The notes: generated by a model from the letters alone, not told the origin. A DNA stretch of 64,000 nucleotides from JAAELZ01 sp965237485 (GCA_965237485.1 CBDEFQ010000009.1:186001-250000); one strand, 5' to 3'. Shown: positions 36,646-45,930, counted from the first letter of the stretch. Program-made: numbers and translations.

Positions 36646-36963
36646 GTGAAGGTTGAAAGTCAAAAAATCCGAATTAGTCTTAAAGCGTACGATCACAAAA
36701 TGATCGATCGCTCTGCGATGGAAATTGTTGATACGGCTCGCCGTACAGGGGCGTTGGTCAAAGGTCCAATTCCGTTGCCAACTAAGCGTGAGCGTTACGA
36801 CCTTCTTAAGTCACCACACGTTAACAAAAAAGCGCGTGACCAGATGGAAATTCGTACGCACAAGCGTATTTTAGATATTGTTGAGCCAACTGATAAAACA
36901 GTTGATGCGCTTATGAAGCTAGACCTGTCTGCAGGTGTTGGCGTCGAAATCAAGCTTAATTAG
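36646..36963 (+). CDS. rpsJ: 30S ribosomal protein S10
   Basis: The 105-residue S10 also serves as NusE in antitermination. GTG start at 36646 with AGAGGTCAT upstream. Motifs RISLKAYDHKMIDRSAMEIV and GPIPLPTKRERY are present. Only 64 bases separate it from tuf, so there is no room for a long E. coli-type S10 leader and the str and S10 genes may be cotranscribed. Confidence 0.99.
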   Translation: MKVESQKIRISLKAYDHKMIDRSAMEIVDTARRTGALVKGPIPLPTKRERYDLLKSPHVNKKARDQMEIRTHKRILDIVEPTDKTVDALMKLDLSAGVGVEIKLN

Positions 36964-37013
36964 TCGATAGACTAATAAGCTATTAATAACTAACTTATAC
37001 ATAAGGTAAAGGT

Positions 37014-37664
37014 ATGTCTCTGGGATTGGTTGGAAAGAAAATTGGTATGACGCGGGTCTTTAGTGAAGACGGTGATTCGCATCCGGTTACGGTGGTTGAA
37101 ATGACGCCAAATCGTGTTACCCAAATTCGCACCCAAGAGGTGGATGGCTATGACGGCGTACAGGTGACAGCGGGAACACGTCGCCCTAATCGTGTTACTA
37201 AGCCTATGAAAGGCCATTTTGCTAAGGCGGGCGTTGAAGCGGGTCGCGGCGTTTGGGAATTTCGTGTAGAAGCAGGGCATGAGTATGCCGCAGGCAGCGA
37301 GATTGCTATGGACCTTTTTGAAGAAGGTCAATACGTTGATGTGACCGCGATTTCTAAAGGTAAAGGCTTTCAAGGCGGTATGAAGCGCCATGGTTTTAGT
37401 GGTGGTCGCGCAACTCATGGTGTATCTAAAGCACACCGTTTGCCGGGGTCTATTGGTCAAAACCAAACCCCTGGTCGCGTATTTAAAGGCAAGAAAATGG
37501 CGGGTCACATGGGCGCAACTCAAGTCACTCAGCAAGGTCTTGAGCTGCTTAAATTAGATAACGAGCGCAACGTGGTGTTGGTGCGCGGTTCGATACCTGG
37601 CTCAAAAGGTACTGATGTTGTTATCACGCCTTCGATCAAGAACAAAAAGAAAGCGCAGGCATAA
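37014..37664 (+). CDS. rplC: 50S ribosomal protein L3
   Basis: The 216-residue protein nucleates 50S assembly near the peptidyl-transferase centre. It has LGLVGKKIGMTRVF at the start and the W-finger region GSIGQNQTPGRVFKGKKMAG, including the Gln that PrmB methylates in E. coli. AAGGTAAAGGT precedes the ATG. Confidence 0.99.
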   Translation: MSLGLVGKKIGMTRVFSEDGDSHPVTVVEMTPNRVTQIRTQEVDGYDGVQVTAGTRRPNRVTKPMKGHFAKAGVEAGRGVWEFRVEAGHEYAAGSEIAMDLFEEGQYVDVTAISKGKGFQGGMKRHGFSGGRATHGVSKAHRLPGSIGQNQTPGRVFKGKKMAGHMGATQVTQQGLELLKLDNERNVVLVRGSIPGSKGTDVVITPSIKNKKKAQA

Positions 37665-37710
37665 GCTACTGTAATCGTAACGATAATAGCATTTCATAGA
37701 GAACTTAGAA

Positions 37711-38322
37711 ATGAGTGTACAACTTGATTTAACCGGCGGTTCTGGTTCAGTAGAAGTCTCTGACCAAAATTTTGGTGCCGACTTTAACGAAGCATTGATT
37801 CACCAAGTGGTCACCGCCTATATGGCAGGCGGTCGCGCGGGGACCAGCTCACAGAAAAACCGCGGCGATGTGCGCGGTGGTGGAAAGAAGCCTCACGCGC
37901 AAAAAGGCACAGGCCGTGCGCGAGCAGGTACTATCCGCAGCCCGATTTGGGTGGGTGGTGGTCAAACCTTTGCCCGCTCAACACGCAGCTACGCACAAAA
38001 AGTTAACCGCAAGATGTATCGCGGCGCGATGCGCTCGATTCTTTCAGAGCTTGCGCGCCAAGATCGCTTATTAGTGGTGAAACAGCTTGATGTTAAGAGC
38101 ATAAAAACTAAAGATTTAGTTGCACAATTAGCTAAATTGAAGATTGACCGTGCACTTATTGTGACCGCTGAAGAAGACAATAACTTGGCGCTATCTGCTC
38201 GCAATATTAAGCATGTTGATACGATGGTGGTAAGTAACATCGACCCGGTTAGTTTGCTTGCCTATGAAAAGGTAGTGATGACCAGCGATGCACTAAAGAA
38301 AATTGACGAGACCCTAGCATGA
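37711..38322 (+). CDS. rplD: 50S ribosomal protein L4
   Basis: The 203-residue exit-tunnel protein has the extended loop GGGKKPHAQKGTGRARAGTI then RSPIWVGGG. In E. coli L4 autoregulates the S10 operon. Its last 4 bases overlap the rplW start (ATGA), so translation is coupled. Confidence 0.99.
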   Translation: MSVQLDLTGGSGSVEVSDQNFGADFNEALIHQVVTAYMAGGRAGTSSQKNRGDVRGGGKKPHAQKGTGRARAGTIRSPIWVGGGQTFARSTRSYAQKVNRKMYRGAMRSILSELARQDRLLVVKQLDVKSIKTKDLVAQLAKLKIDRALIVTAEEDNNLALSARNIKHVDTMVVSNIDPVSLLAYEKVVMTSDALKKIDETLA

Positions 38323-38618
38323 GCGAAGAAAAAATGTATCAGATAGTGCGTCGCCCGCATATTTCGGAAAAAACAGCCGGAATCGCAGAGTCGCAGCGCC
38401 AAATTACTTTCGAAGTATTAAAGACAGCAACTAAGCCTGAGGTTAAAGAGGCGATCGAAACGTTGTTTAAAGTTGAAGTCGAAAATGTAAAGACAATGGT
38501 AGTAAAAGGTAAATCTAAACGTGCTGGGCGTTTTATGGGCCGCCGTAACGATTGGAAGAAAGCCTACGTTACCTTGAAAGAAGGTCACGATATTGATTTT
38601 ATTGGCATGGCGAGTTAA
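38319..38618 (+). CDS. rplW: 50S ribosomal protein L23
   Basis: The 99-residue protein sits at the tunnel exit and docks trigger factor and SRP. It reads IVRRPHISEKTAGIAE near the start and GRRNDWKKAYVTLKEG near the end. It overlaps rplD by 4 bases. Confidence 0.99.
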   Translation: MSEEKMYQIVRRPHISEKTAGIAESQRQITFEVLKTATKPEVKEAIETLFKVEVENVKTMVVKGKSKRAGRFMGRRNDWKKAYVTLKEGHDIDFIGMAS

Positions 38619-38672
38619 GGCCAAGCCAAATCACCAAATCAATCAACGTAAACTTAAAAGAAGAATAGTCAA

Positions 38673-39497
38673 ATGGCACTATTAAAATTAAAACCAACGA
38701 CTCCCGGTCAACGCGGCATGGTCCGTGTTGTCAACAAAGAGTTGCACAAAGGCCAATCTTATCCGGGTTTAACCACCCCTAAGAAAGCAATTAATGGCCG
38801 CAATAACTCAGGACAAATTACTGTACGTCACCGTGGTGGTGGACATAAGAAGCATTACCGTATTGTTGATTTCAAGCGGACTAAAGACGGCATTCCAGCA
38901 CGCGTTGAACGCTTGGAATATGATCCAAACCGCAGTGCCAACATTGCGCTGTTATTGTATGCCGATGGCGAGCGAAGATACATCGTTGCGCCTAAAGGCC
39001 TATCTCAAGATGACGAGGTGCGCTCTGGAGTAGATGCGGGCGTGAAACCTGGCAACTCAATGCCACTTAAGAACATCCCAATTGGTACCGTTGTGCACTG
39101 TGTTGAGCTAAAACCGGGTAAGGGCGCACAATTAGGTCGCTCTGCTGGCGCGTCTATTCAATACATTGGCCGCGAAGGAAACTACGCCCAATTACGTCTA
39201 CGCAGCGGTGAAATGCGTAAGGTGTTGGTTGATTGTCGCGCCACCATTGGTAGCGTTGGTAATTCAGAACATAGCTTACGTAAGTTAGGTAAAGCCGGCG
39301 CTAAGTGCTGGCGGGGTATACGTCCTACGGTTCGCGGAGTTGCAATGAACCCAGTAGATCATCCGCATGGTGGTGGTGAAGGCCGTACTTCGGGTGGTCG
39401 TCATCCTTGTTCTCCTTGGGGCGTGCCCACTAAAGGCTACCGTACTCGTGTGAACAAACGTTCTAACAACATGATCATCCGAAGACGGAAGAAATAA
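38673..39497 (+). CDS. rplB: 50S ribosomal protein L2
   Basis: The 274-residue protein is central to the peptidyl-transferase region. It carries RHRGGGHKKHYRIVDFKR and the conserved MNPVDHPHGGGEGRTSGGRH loop with the functionally important His. AAAAGAAGAA precedes the ATG. Confidence 0.99.
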   Translation: MALLKLKPTTPGQRGMVRVVNKELHKGQSYPGLTTPKKAINGRNNSGQITVRHRGGGHKKHYRIVDFKRTKDGIPARVERLEYDPNRSANIALLLYADGERRYIVAPKGLSQDDEVRSGVDAGVKPGNSMPLKNIPIGTVVHCVELKPGKGAQLGRSAGASIQYIGREGNYAQLRLRSGEMRKVLVDCRATIGSVGNSEHSLRKLGKAGAKCWRGIRPTVRGVAMNPVDHPHGGGEGRTSGGRHPCSPWGVPTKGYRTRVNKRSNNMIIRRRKK

Positions 39498-39510
39498 CTA
39501 GTAATTTATT

Positions 39511-39783
39511 ATGGCACGTTCTATACGCAAAGGCCCATTCGTTGACCATCATTTATGGTCAAAGATTTTAACGGCTAAAGAAGAAAATAACCGACGTCCG
39601 ATCAAAACATGGTCGCGACGTTCGATGATTATGCCCGAGTTTGTTGGTTTGACTGTTGCAGTTCATAACGGTCGTTTACACGTGCCGGTGCTGATCAGTG
39701 AGAATATGGTGGGGCACAAGTTGGGTGAGTTTGCTCCAACGCGTACATTCCGTGGTCATATAGCAGATAGAAAGGCAAAATAA
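39511..39783 (+). CDS. rpsS: 30S ribosomal protein S19
   Basis: The 90-residue 30S head protein starts ARSIRKGPFVDHHLWSKI and ends KLGEFAPTRTFRGHIADRKA. One base separates it from rplV. Confidence 0.99.
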   Translation: MARSIRKGPFVDHHLWSKILTAKEENNRRPIKTWSRRSMIMPEFVGLTVAVHNGRLHVPVLISENMVGHKLGEFAPTRTFRGHIADRKAK

Positions 39784-39784
39784 A

Positions 39785-40132
39785 ATGCAAGTTCGAGCAC
39801 TGACAAAATACAACCGCATTTCAGCGCAGAAAGTGCGCTTGGTAGTGGATCAAATCCGCTCTAAGCCAGTTGCGCGTGCGCTTGAGATACTAGAATTTAG
39901 TCCAAAGAAAGCAGCGGCCTTGATTTCAAAGACCTTAAATTCTGCTATCGCTAATGCTGAACATAATGAAGGTGCAGACATTGACGAGCTGTACGTCAGT
40001 GCAGCAATGGTCGACGAAGGCCCTACGCTGAAAAGATTTCGTGCGCGCGCTAAAGGCCGTGGCACCCGTATTTTAAAACGCACATCACACATCACCATTA
40101 TGGTGAGTGATGAGCCTAACAAAGCTAAATAG
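39785..40132 (+). CDS. rplV: 50S ribosomal protein L22
   Basis: The 115-residue tunnel protein has RISAQKVRLVVDQIRSKPV and the beta-hairpin GPTLKRFRARAKGRGTRILK that lines the exit tunnel and is a macrolide-resistance hot spot. No unusual change is evident. It lies between rpsS and rpsC with minimal gaps. Confidence 0.99.
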   Translation: MQVRALTKYNRISAQKVRLVVDQIRSKPVARALEILEFSPKKAAALISKTLNSAIANAEHNEGADIDELYVSAAMVDEGPTLKRFRARAKGRGTRILKRTSHITIMVSDEPNKAK

Positions 40133-40140
40133 GTCACGTT

Positions 40141-40827
40141 ATGGGACAAAAAATACATCCTAATGGTTTTCGCCTCGGCATTATTCGTGACTGGGATTCA
40201 AAATGGTTTGCGATGGGGAAAGACTACCCGCGCCAGTTAATTGAAGATCAAAAAATTCGTAACTTCTTAAAGGCACGCTTAGCCAATGCAGCGGTTAGCA
40301 AAGTGCGTATCGAGCGTAACGCTGAAAACATCAACGTTACCTTGCATACCGCTCGCCCTGGTATCGTCATCGGTAAGAAAGGCCAAGACATAGATAAGCT
40401 CCGCATGGAGCTTAGCAAGTTAACCGACGGTAGTGTGGTGCAAGTTTCTGTAGAAGAGCTTCGCAAACCAGAGATTGATGCGCAGTTGGTTGCCGAAAGT
40501 ATCGCGCAGCAGTTAGCGGGTCGTGTTGCATACCGGCGTGCTACAAAACGTGCGCTACAAAATGCCATGCGTTTAGGCGCTCAAGGCATTAAAATTAATG
40601 TGGCGGGTCGTCTAAATGGTGCTGAGATCGCGCGTTCAGAATGGAGTCGTGATGGCCGTGTTCCATTGCACACCATGCGCGCCGATATTGACTATGGTCA
40701 AGCAGAAGGATTAACTACTTACGGAATAATTGGTGTAAAAGTTTGGATCTTCAAAGGTGAAATATTCGCCGAAGAGCAAGCGCCAGTTGTTGTCGAAGAA
40801 CCTATCGTAACCGCTCAGGGCAAATAA
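40141..40827 (+). CDS. rpsC: 30S ribosomal protein S3
   Basis: The 228-residue mRNA-entry protein has a KH domain (GIVIGKKGQDIDKLR) and the IAQQLAGRVAYRRATKRALQ helicase-related helix. It starts 8 bases after rplV. The C-terminal tail (EEQAPVVVEEPIVTAQGK) is of ordinary length. Confidence 0.99.
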   Translation: MGQKIHPNGFRLGIIRDWDSKWFAMGKDYPRQLIEDQKIRNFLKARLANAAVSKVRIERNAENINVTLHTARPGIVIGKKGQDIDKLRMELSKLTDGSVVQVSVEELRKPEIDAQLVAESIAQQLAGRVAYRRATKRALQNAMRLGAQGIKINVAGRLNGAEIARSEWSRDGRVPLHTMRADIDYGQAEGLTTYGIIGVKVWIFKGEIFAEEQAPVVVEEPIVTAQGK

Positions 40828-40858
40828 AACCTAGGGCATATAAAAAGATACTGGCAAG

Positions 40859-41272
40859 ATGTTACAACCTAAACGTACAAAATTCAGAAAAATGATGAAA
40901 GGCCGTAACCGCGGCTTGTCGTTACGAGCGAATAAACTAAGCTTCGGTGAATTTGGATTAAAATCTACAGGCCGTGGCCGCATGACTGCGCGCCAAGTTG
41001 AAGCTGCACGTCGTGCGATGACTCGCCACATTAAACGTGGCGGCCGCATTTGGATTCGCGTGTTCCCAGATAAGCCAGTCACTAAGAAGCCACTTGAAGT
41101 TCGTCAAGGTAAAGGTAAGGGCAGTGTTGATCATTGGGTTGCGTTGATCCAACCTGGTCGTATGTTATATGAGGTTGAGGGCGTACCAGAAGAGTTAGCG
41201 CGCGAAGCTTTTGCTTTAGCGGCCGCTAAATTGCCTTTTAAAACAACTTTTGTTAAGCGTTTGGGCGCATAG
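40859..41272 (+). CDS. rplP: 50S ribosomal protein L16
   Basis: The 137-residue protein starts MLQPKRTKFRKMMKGRNRGL and carries RGGRIWIRVFPDKPVTKKPL with the Arg hydroxylated in E. coli. It is near the A-site tRNA elbow. rpmC follows after 9 bases. Confidence 0.99.
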   Translation: MLQPKRTKFRKMMKGRNRGLSLRANKLSFGEFGLKSTGRGRMTARQVEAARRAMTRHIKRGGRIWIRVFPDKPVTKKPLEVRQGKGKGSVDHWVALIQPGRMLYEVEGVPEELAREAFALAAAKLPFKTTFVKRLGA

Positions 41273-41281
41273 AGTAAGAAA

Positions 41282-41479
41282 ATGTTAGCAACAGAACTCA
41301 GATCAAAATCACGCGGCGACCTCATCAAAGAATTAATGGGGTTACGTAAAGAGCAGTTTAATTTACGCATGCAAAGAGCAAGCGGACAATTAGCCAATCC
41401 GGCCCGTTTTAAGGTGGTTCAAAAAGATATTGCACGAATCAAAACCGTGTTGAATGAACAAGCAGCAGGTGCAACGTAA
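41282..41479 (+). CDS. rpmC: 50S ribosomal protein L29
   Basis: The 65-residue two-helix protein at the tunnel exit has the family core ELMGLRKEQFNLRMQRASGQ then DIARIKTVLNE. Its stop overlaps the rpsQ start (TAATG). Confidence 0.99.
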   Translation: MLATELRSKSRGDLIKELMGLRKEQFNLRMQRASGQLANPARFKVVQKDIARIKTVLNEQAAGAT

Positions 41480-41769
41480 TGACAACTCAAGTAGAAGAAC
41501 AAGTGGATTCTAACCAAAGTGCGCAGCGTGCTGTGCAGGGTAATGTGGTGAGTTCAAAAATGGACAAAAGCATTACTGTGCTAATTGAACGACAGGTTAA
41601 GCACCCTTTGTACAAGAAGTTTATTCGCCGCTCAACCAAGCTTCACGCGCATGATGAGCAAAATGAATGTAACGAGGGTGACACGGTCATCATCGAAGAA
41701 TGTCGGCCTTTGTCAAAGACAAAAAGCTGGCGCTTGGTCCAAGTGGTTTCTAAGGCTAATTTAGCCTAA
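41479..41769 (+). CDS. rpsQ: 30S ribosomal protein S17
   Basis: The 96-residue OB-fold protein binds 16S rRNA helix 11. It has RAVQGNVVSSKMDKSITVLI and ECRPLSKTKSWRLVQVV. It carries a slightly long N terminus (TTQVEEQVDSNQSAQ) compared with E. coli S17 (84 residues). Confidence 0.99.
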   Translation: MTTQVEEQVDSNQSAQRAVQGNVVSSKMDKSITVLIERQVKHPLYKKFIRRSTKLHAHDEQNECNEGDTVIIEECRPLSKTKSWRLVQVVSKANLA

Positions 41770-41817
41770 ACCATAGTAGCCCTAATTTAGTAAACGAAAT
41801 ATTTAGAGGAGTTTGCA

Positions 41818-42186
41818 ATGATTCAGATGCAATCCAGAATGAAGGTCGCTGACAACAGTGGTGCTAAAGAAGTTATGTGCATCAAGGTTTTGGGTGGGTC
41901 TAAAAGACGCTATGCTGGCATTGGCGACATCGTTAAGATCAGCATCAAAGAGGCTTTGCCTAATTCTAAGGTAAAGAAAGGTGATGTGTATAACGCGGTC
42001 ATCGTACGTACCCGTAAAGGCATACGCCGCCGCGATGGCTCGTCTATCCGCTTTGATTCCAATGCTGCGGTATTGTTGAATCAGGCCTTACAGCCAATCG
42101 GTACACGGATTTTTGGCCCTGTAACCCGTGAGTTACGTAATGACAAATTCATGCGTATCATTTCTTTAGCACCAGAAGTGCTTTAG
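41818..42186 (+). CDS. rplN: 50S ribosomal protein L14
   Basis: The 122-residue protein starts IQMQSRMKVADNSGAKEVMC and ends with GTRIFGPVTRELR...APEVL; it lies at the subunit interface. First gene of the spc group, with TAGAGGAG in front of the ATG. Confidence 0.99.
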   Translation: MIQMQSRMKVADNSGAKEVMCIKVLGGSKRRYAGIGDIVKISIKEALPNSKVKKGDVYNAVIVRTRKGIRRRDGSSIRFDSNAAVLLNQALQPIGTRIFGPVTRELRNDKFMRIISLAPEVL

Positions 42187-42211
42187 TTGGTCAGAAAATA
42201 GGCACATAGAA

Positions 42212-42532
42212 ATGAAAAAAATTCTTAAGAATGACGAAGTAATTGTTTTGGCCGGCAAAGACAAGGGCAAAATAGGTTCAGTGATCCAAGTGTTAACCAA
42301 TGGTAAGGCCTTGGTGAATGACGTTAATGTAGTTAAAAAGCATGTGCGCGGTAACCCACAAAAGGGTGTTACAGGCGGTATTATGAAAAAAGAAGCCGCG
42401 ATTCAATTGTCAAACCTCGCATTGGTAAACCCGACAACGGGTAAAGCTGATCGAGTAGGCATTAAAGTTTTAGAAGACGGCCGTAAGGTGCGCTTTTTTA
42501 AATCGAATGGCGAAACCGTTGATACCAAGTAA
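42212..42532 (+). CDS. rplX: 50S ribosomal protein L24
   Basis: The 106-residue assembly initiator has the KOW motif DEVIVLAGKDKGKIGSVIQV and then VNVVKKHVRGNPQKGVTGGI. Neighbours rplN and rplE are in the standard spc order. Confidence 0.99.
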   Translation: MKKILKNDEVIVLAGKDKGKIGSVIQVLTNGKALVNDVNVVKKHVRGNPQKGVTGGIMKKEAAIQLSNLALVNPTTGKADRVGIKVLEDGRKVRFFKSNGETVDTK

Positions 42533-42546
42533 CACGTAGACTAAAA

Positions 42547-43089
42547 ATGGCACGATTATTAGAGAAATATCAAAACGAGATTGTTGGCAAGCTGCAAAAA
42601 GAGCTAGGGCTAGACAATCCGATGCGCGTTCCGGCGCTTAAAAAGATCACCATCAATATGGGTCTTGGCGAAGCGATTGGTAACAAGAAAGTGTTGGAGT
42701 CTGCGGCTAGCGATCTTGAAAAAATCACTGGTCAAAAACCGGTTATCCGCAATGCGCGTAAATCTGAGGCGGCGTTTAAGATCCGCGAAGGTTGGCCCGT
42801 TGGTGCAAAAGTAACGCTGCGACGTGAAAGAATGTATGAATTCTTTGATCGCCTGGTTTCGGTGGCGATCCCACGAATTCGTGACTTTCGTGGTTTGAAT
42901 CCAAATTCATTCGATGGACGAGGCAATTATGCTTTTGGCTTAACTGAGCAGATCGTATTCCCAGAAATTGAATACGACAAAGTAGATGCACTGCGCGGTA
43001 TGGATATATGTATTACGATGGATGCTGAAAATGACGCGCATGCTAAGGCGTTATTAGAGGCATTCAATTTTCCTTTAAAAGGTAGATAA
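42547..43089 (+). CDS. rplE: 50S ribosomal protein L5
   Basis: The 180-residue 5S rRNA-binding protein has KKITINMGLGEAIGNKKVLE and RDFRGLNPNSFDGRGNYAFG. It contacts the P-site tRNA. One base before rpsN. Confidence 0.99.
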   Translation: MARLLEKYQNEIVGKLQKELGLDNPMRVPALKKITINMGLGEAIGNKKVLESAASDLEKITGQKPVIRNARKSEAAFKIREGWPVGAKVTLRRERMYEFFDRLVSVAIPRIRDFRGLNPNSFDGRGNYAFGLTEQIVFPEIEYDKVDALRGMDICITMDAENDAHAKALLEAFNFPLKGR

Positions 43090-43090
43090 G

Positions 43091-43396
43091 ATGGCGAAGA
43101 AATCAATGGTTTCGCGTAATAATAAGCGCGGTAAATTAGCAGCAAAGATGGCAGACAAACGTGCCGCTTTAGTCGCTACAGTTAAGAGTGAAGAGTCTGA
43201 TTACGACGCAAAGTGGGATGCAATGATTGCTCTGCAAAAGTTGCCTCGAGACTCAAGCAAAGCGCGTTATCGCAACCGCTGTGCCTTAACAGGCCGTCCG
43301 CATGGTTTCTTTCGTCGATTTGGTCTTAGCCGTAATCGCCTACGTGAAGTAGCGATGCGCGGCGAAGTGCCCGGTTTAGCTAAGGCGAGTTGGTAA
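43091..43396 (+). CDS. rpsN: 30S ribosomal protein S14, zinc-free type
   Basis: The 101-residue protein is the long C-minus form: it has KARYRNRCALTGRPHGFFRR with a single Cys and no CxxC pairs, so it needs no zinc. It starts one base after the rplE stop. Confidence 0.99.
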   Translation: MAKKSMVSRNNKRGKLAAKMADKRAALVATVKSEESDYDAKWDAMIALQKLPRDSSKARYRNRCALTGRPHGFFRRFGLSRNRLREVAMRGEVPGLAKASW

Positions 43397-43409
43397 CGAG
43401 GGTTTTATT

Positions 43410-43805
43410 ATGAGCATGCAAGATCCAATAGCAGATATGTTAACCCGCATTCGCAATGGCGGTAAAGCAATGAAAGCCTCCGTTTCAATGCCAAATTCTG
43501 GCAAGAAGGGTGCGATCGCTGAGGCCCTTAAAGGTCAGGGTTATATCAAAGACTATTCGTCAACAAGTGAAGGTGCGAAGTCAGAGCTCACTGTTGACTT
43601 GAAGTACTTTCAAGGCGCGCCAGTGATTGAAGAATTAATACGAATTAGCACACCAGGTCGCCGTGTGTACGTTGCAAGTGACAATCTGCCTTCTATTTAT
43701 GGCGGATTGGGTGTGGCTCTGATCTCAACGTCTAAAGGCGTGCTGACTGATAAAGCGGCAAGAGAAGCAGGGGTTGGCGGCGAAGTGATTTGTTCTGTTT
43801 TCTAA
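43410..43805 (+). CDS. rpsH: 30S ribosomal protein S8
   Basis: The 131-residue protein has MQDPIADMLTRIRNGGKAMK and the C-terminal GVLTDKAAREAGVGGEVICS. In E. coli S8 represses the spc operon by binding near rplE. Confidence 0.99.
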   Translation: MSMQDPIADMLTRIRNGGKAMKASVSMPNSGKKGAIAEALKGQGYIKDYSSTSEGAKSELTVDLKYFQGAPVIEELIRISTPGRRVYVASDNLPSIYGGLGVALISTSKGVLTDKAAREAGVGGEVICSVF

Positions 43806-43831
43806 GCAGATTTAACGATTAGGTAATTAAA

Positions 43832-44365
43832 ATGTCACGTATAGGTAAAGCTCCGATAGCGATTCCCTCTGGTGTGGAGGTTAAGAGCGAAGGCGGTGTT
43901 GTTACAGTAAAAGGTTCAAAAGGCGAATTGCAACAGACAATCGTCGATGGCCTTTCAATTAAACTAGAAGATGGCCGGCTCACGATTGAAGTAGCTGACG
44001 ATCGCACCGATTTAAGCGCACTGTCAGGCACCACTCGCGCTTTGGTAAATAATATGGTTACCGGTGTAAGCGAAGGCTTTGAGCGTAAGCTTACTATTGT
44101 TGGTGTGGGGTATCGTGCGCAAGCTCAGGGTAGGGAAATAAAACTTCAATTGGGTTTCTCCCATGATGTGGCGCACCAATTACCAGAAGGTATTTCTGCT
44201 GAGACACCCAGCCAGACTGAAATCGTACTTAAGGGTATTGATAAACAGTTATTAGGTCAAACAGCGGCCAATATTCGCAGCTACAGGCCCCCTGAGCCGT
44301 ATAAAGGCAAGGGCATTCGATATGCCGATGAGTATGTCGTACGTAAGCAAGCCAAGAAGGCTTAA
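43832..44365 (+). CDS. rplF: 50S ribosomal protein L6
   Basis: The 177-residue protein next to the sarcin-ricin loop starts SRIGKAPIAIPSGVEV and ends PPEPYKGKGIRYADEYVVRK. It has two repeated alpha/beta domains and standard length. Confidence 0.99.
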   Translation: MSRIGKAPIAIPSGVEVKSEGGVVTVKGSKGELQQTIVDGLSIKLEDGRLTIEVADDRTDLSALSGTTRALVNNMVTGVSEGFERKLTIVGVGYRAQAQGREIKLQLGFSHDVAHQLPEGISAETPSQTEIVLKGIDKQLLGQTAANIRSYRPPEPYKGKGIRYADEYVVRKQAKKA

Positions 44366-44380
44366 TCACTGACTTGAATT

Positions 44381-44740
44381 ATGAAAAGCAATAAACAGCA
44401 ATCTAGACAACGCCGCACTCGCAAAGCCCGCGCTAGAATTTCAGCCGTTGGCACTACACGTTTAAGCGTGCACCGTACGCCGCGCCATTTTTATGCACAG
44501 GTGATTAGCAGTAACGATAATAAAATATTGGCTACGGCTTCAACCGTTGAGCCAGCATTGCGAAAAGATATAAAAAATGGCGGGAACGTTGATGCAGCGA
44601 AAATTGTCGGTAAAGCTATCGCTGAGCGAGCGACTAAATCTGGTATTGAGGCGGTAGCCTTTGATCGCTCTGGGTTTAAATATCATGGCCGCGTTGCAGC
44701 ATTTGCAGACGCCGCACGTGAAGCAGGGCTTAAGTTCTGA
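44381..44740 (+). CDS. rplR: 50S ribosomal protein L18
   Basis: The 119-residue 5S rRNA-binding protein has RLSVHRTPRHFYAQVI and FDRSGFKYHGRVAAFADAAR. Standard position between rplF and rpsE. Confidence 0.99.
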   Translation: MKSNKQQSRQRRTRKARARISAVGTTRLSVHRTPRHFYAQVISSNDNKILATASTVEPALRKDIKNGGNVDAAKIVGKAIAERATKSGIEAVAFDRSGFKYHGRVAAFADAAREAGLKF

Positions 44741-44778
44741 TTCACTTTACATGCTGCAATTAATATTAGAGGTTAAAA

Positions 44779-45288
44779 ATGGCTAGAAATCAACAACGTC
44801 AAAACGACAACCAAGAATCTGAATTCAACGAACAGTTGATCAATATCAGACGAGTTGCCAAAGTAGTAAAAGGGGGCCGTGTATTTGGCTTTTCAGCGCT
44901 TACGGTTGTCGGTGACGGCAAGGGACGAGTTGGCATGGGGCGCGGGAATGCCCGTGAAGTGCCTAATGCAGTGCAAAAAGCGATGGAAAACGCACGTCAA
45001 AATATGTTTAAGGTGAAGTTAAACGGCGACACGTTACAATACCCAGTGGTCGGCCGCCACGGATCTGCTCGCGTGGTAATACGCCCAGCATCTGAAGGTA
45101 CTGGAATTATCGCTGGCGGTACAATGCGAGCAGTATTCGAGTGTGTTGGGGTTGAAAATGTATTGGCTAAAGTGATCGGCACTACCAACCCTGTAAACGT
45201 TACTCGCGCTACCATGGAAGCTTTACAAAGCATGCGTAGCCCTGATCAAGTTGCCGCGAAGCGTGGCCTTAATGTTGAAGATCTATAA
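44779..45288 (+). CDS. rpsE: 30S ribosomal protein S5
   Basis: The 169-residue decoding-fidelity protein has VAKVVKGGRVFGFSALTVVG then DGKGRVGMGRGNAREVPNAV. AGAGGTTAAA precedes the ATG. The N terminus is rich in Gln, Asn and Glu (RNQQRQNDNQESEFNEQ). Confidence 0.99.
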   Translation: MARNQQRQNDNQESEFNEQLINIRRVAKVVKGGRVFGFSALTVVGDGKGRVGMGRGNAREVPNAVQKAMENARQNMFKVKLNGDTLQYPVVGRHGSARVVIRPASEGTGIIAGGTMRAVFECVGVENVLAKVIGTTNPVNVTRATMEALQSMRSPDQVAAKRGLNVEDL

Positions 45289-45302
45289 TCCCGAATAGAA
45301 AA

Positions 45303-45491
45303 ATGGTTGCAGAAAAGAAATTACAAGTTAAGCAAACCAAGAGTGTTCATGGTCGGCTGAAAAAGCATCAAGCCTGCATTAGAGGCTTGGGCTTACGTCG
45401 TATCCATCACACAGTTGAAATTATTGATACACCCGAAAACCGCGGCATGATTAACAAAGTTGCGTACATGGTTGAGTGGAAAGAGGTTTAA
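45303..45491 (+). CDS. rpmD: 50S ribosomal protein L30
   Basis: The 62-residue protein has VKQTKSVHGRLKKHQACIRG then LGLRRIHHTVEI, the family core. It lies between rpsE and rplO. Confidence 0.98.
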   Translation: MVAEKKLQVKQTKSVHGRLKKHQACIRGLGLRRIHHTVEIIDTPENRGMINKVAYMVEWKEV

Positions 45492-45495
45492 GACA

Positions 45496-45930
45496 ATGCG
45501 ATTAAATACTATTAAATCTGCCGCAAATTCACGTCCCGCTGCAAAGCGAGTTGGGCGCGGAGCAGGTTCTGGCGTTGGTAAAACAGCTGGGCGCGGCGTG
45601 AAAGGTCAGAAAGCTCGTTCTGGCGGGCTACACAAACGAGGGTTTGAAGGTGGTCAAATGCCACTGCAGCAACGCTTGCCTAAGCGCGGATTTACGGCTC
45701 GTGTCAACCGCAACGCCGTTGAATTACGTTTAAATGAGTTAAATGGCCTTGATGCTAACCCAATCGATATTGCTGCGTTAATCGAAGCACGTATCGTTCC
45801 GGGCAACGCAAATAAGGTGAAAGCAATTTTATCTGGTGAAGTCACTAAGGCAGTAAACCTTAAAGGTATTTCTGCCACTAAGGGTGCGCGTGAAGCGATT
45901 GAAAAAGCGGGTGGTAGTTTCCAAGACTAA
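45496..45930 (+). CDS. rplO: 50S ribosomal protein L15
   Basis: The frame opens at 45460 inside rpmD, but the real start is ATG 45496 (MRLNTIKSAANSRPAAKRVG), with AGAGG in the rpmD tail upstream. The 144-residue protein has GRGVKGQKARSGGLHKRGFE. The stop overlaps the secY start (TAATG). Confidence 0.98.
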   Translation: MRLNTIKSAANSRPAAKRVGRGAGSGVGKTAGRGVKGQKARSGGLHKRGFEGGQMPLQQRLPKRGFTARVNRNAVELRLNELNGLDANPIDIAALIEARIVPGNANKVKAILSGEVTKAVNLKGISATKGAREAIEKAGGSFQD